A DNA stretch of 64,000 bases from WHSW01 sp963722175 (lineage in GTDB: Bacteria; Actinomycetota; Thermoleophilia; Solirubrobacterales; 70-9), in contig CAVRKA010000002.1 in NCBI GenBank assembly GCA_963722175.1, forward strand, positions 62,001 through 126,000. Direction: 5' to 3'. A model generated the notes under the pieces. The model made no database searches. It was given only the letters and a program-made list of their open reading frames with translations, and had not been told where the DNA came from. The translations under genes and the position numbers were made by a program. Positions 63,795 through 64,000 of the stretch are shown one piece after another (positions within the stretch are counted from its first letter, which is position 1; each line of letters begins with the position of its first letter).

Positions 63795-64000
63795 ATGTCC
63801 GAGAGCACTCGTCGCCAGTTCCTCCAGGTGGCCGGCACGGCCGCAGCCGCGACCGTCCTCGCGCCGACCGCGCTCGCCGCGGGCCGTTCGGCGCCCGTCC
63901 CCGCGCGGTCCGAGCTCCCCAAGGGGTCGCCGCTCCCGGTTGGCCCGGGCGCCCCGTACGGCGGCTACCAGTCCGAGATCTACCTCAGCGGGATGACTGC
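63795..64000 (+). CDS. Tat-exported protein, possibly a second alpha-hydroxy-acid oxidase (3' partial)
   Basis: Only the first ~68 residues are in the window. It starts MSESTRRQFLQVAGTAAAAT, a twin-arginine signal (RRQFLQ), with probable cleavage near TALAAG. It then reads GAPYGGYQSEIYLSGMT. The last part resembles the N-terminus of lactate 2-monooxygenase-like FMN proteins. It starts 14 bp after the previous stop, so it is in the same operon. Confidence 0.6.
   Translation, partial: MSESTRRQFLQVAGTAAAATVLAPTALAAGRSAPVPARSELPKGSPLPVGPGAPYGGYQSEIYLSGMT

Overview
The window comes from a high-GC actinobacterium, most plausibly class Thermoleophilia (Solirubrobacter/Conexibacter-like); this is inferred from gene content and extreme G/C third positions. 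Supporting signs are an actinobacterial initiator tRNA whose gene ends CCCCGCTA without an encoded CCA, a mycobacterial-type DesA3/reductase pair, SARP/LuxR ATPase regulators, ECF sigma/anti-sigma pairs and many ATGA/GTGA stop-start overlaps. Most genes are chromosomal housekeeping or metabolic genes. Intergenic spaces are often occupied by long palindromic repeats.

Layout. 1-4.6 kb: 3' end of a BTAD-type regulator, an AbiEi/DUF559-like protein and a secreted RTX-like protein. 5-16 kb: nitrogen assimilation (type III glutamine synthetase and gltBD on the minus strand) around a ferredoxin-reductase/fatty-acid-desaturase operon. 16-21 kb: NAD(P)-binding protein, ceramidase-like exported protein, coiled-coil membrane protein, ECF sigma/anti-sigma pair and a divergent cupredoxin lipoprotein. 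21-31 kb: amidase, acyl-CoA synthetase, receptor Ser/Thr kinase with outer TPRs, a LuxR-type ATPase regulator, a flavin oxidase and an enoyl-CoA hydratase. 31-35 kb: DrrAB-like ABC exporter divergent from a MarR regulator, then PRC-barrel and GNAT genes. 35-43 kb: molybdopterin oxidoreductase, glycoside hydrolase, Ppx/GppA phosphatase and an SDR/MBL/asparaginase operon. 43-49.4 kb: a large cell-wall hydrolase with a frameshift, an alpha/beta hydrolase, an alkyl-sulfatase, a small secreted protein and a GNAT.

The accessory core is a 7.1-kb integrated element, 49490-56589, in the 3' half of tRNA-fMet. It is bounded by 43-bp direct repeats, each followed by a similar terminator hairpin. It carries a tyrosine integrase beside attR, a small excisionase-like HTH protein, a replication-relaxation-type protein and one very large cargo gene for a secreted protein (Ig/VCBS-like modules followed by a beta-helix). 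Paired TGCTACCAAT direct repeats lie near both inner ends and look like integrase arm sites. A diverged copy of the left inner end lies just outside attR. It is followed by a second repeat-rich secreted protein (alternating Calx-beta modules, 57112-58956), which suggests a tandem, partly decayed second element. No capsid, terminase, FtsK-like transfer or known defence gene is visible, so this looks like a minimal integrative element carrying surface-protein cargo.

After the island come a class III cyclase/ATPase/TPR signalling protein, an FMN alpha-hydroxy-acid oxidase and the start of a Tat-exported protein. Three kinds of dispersed long palindrome were found: GAACGTCCC...GGGACGTTC (three copies), AACAACAACGGGC/GGTAGGGG (two full copies and one half) and a single 166-bp palindrome. 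All assignments rest on reading the sequence; no database search was run.
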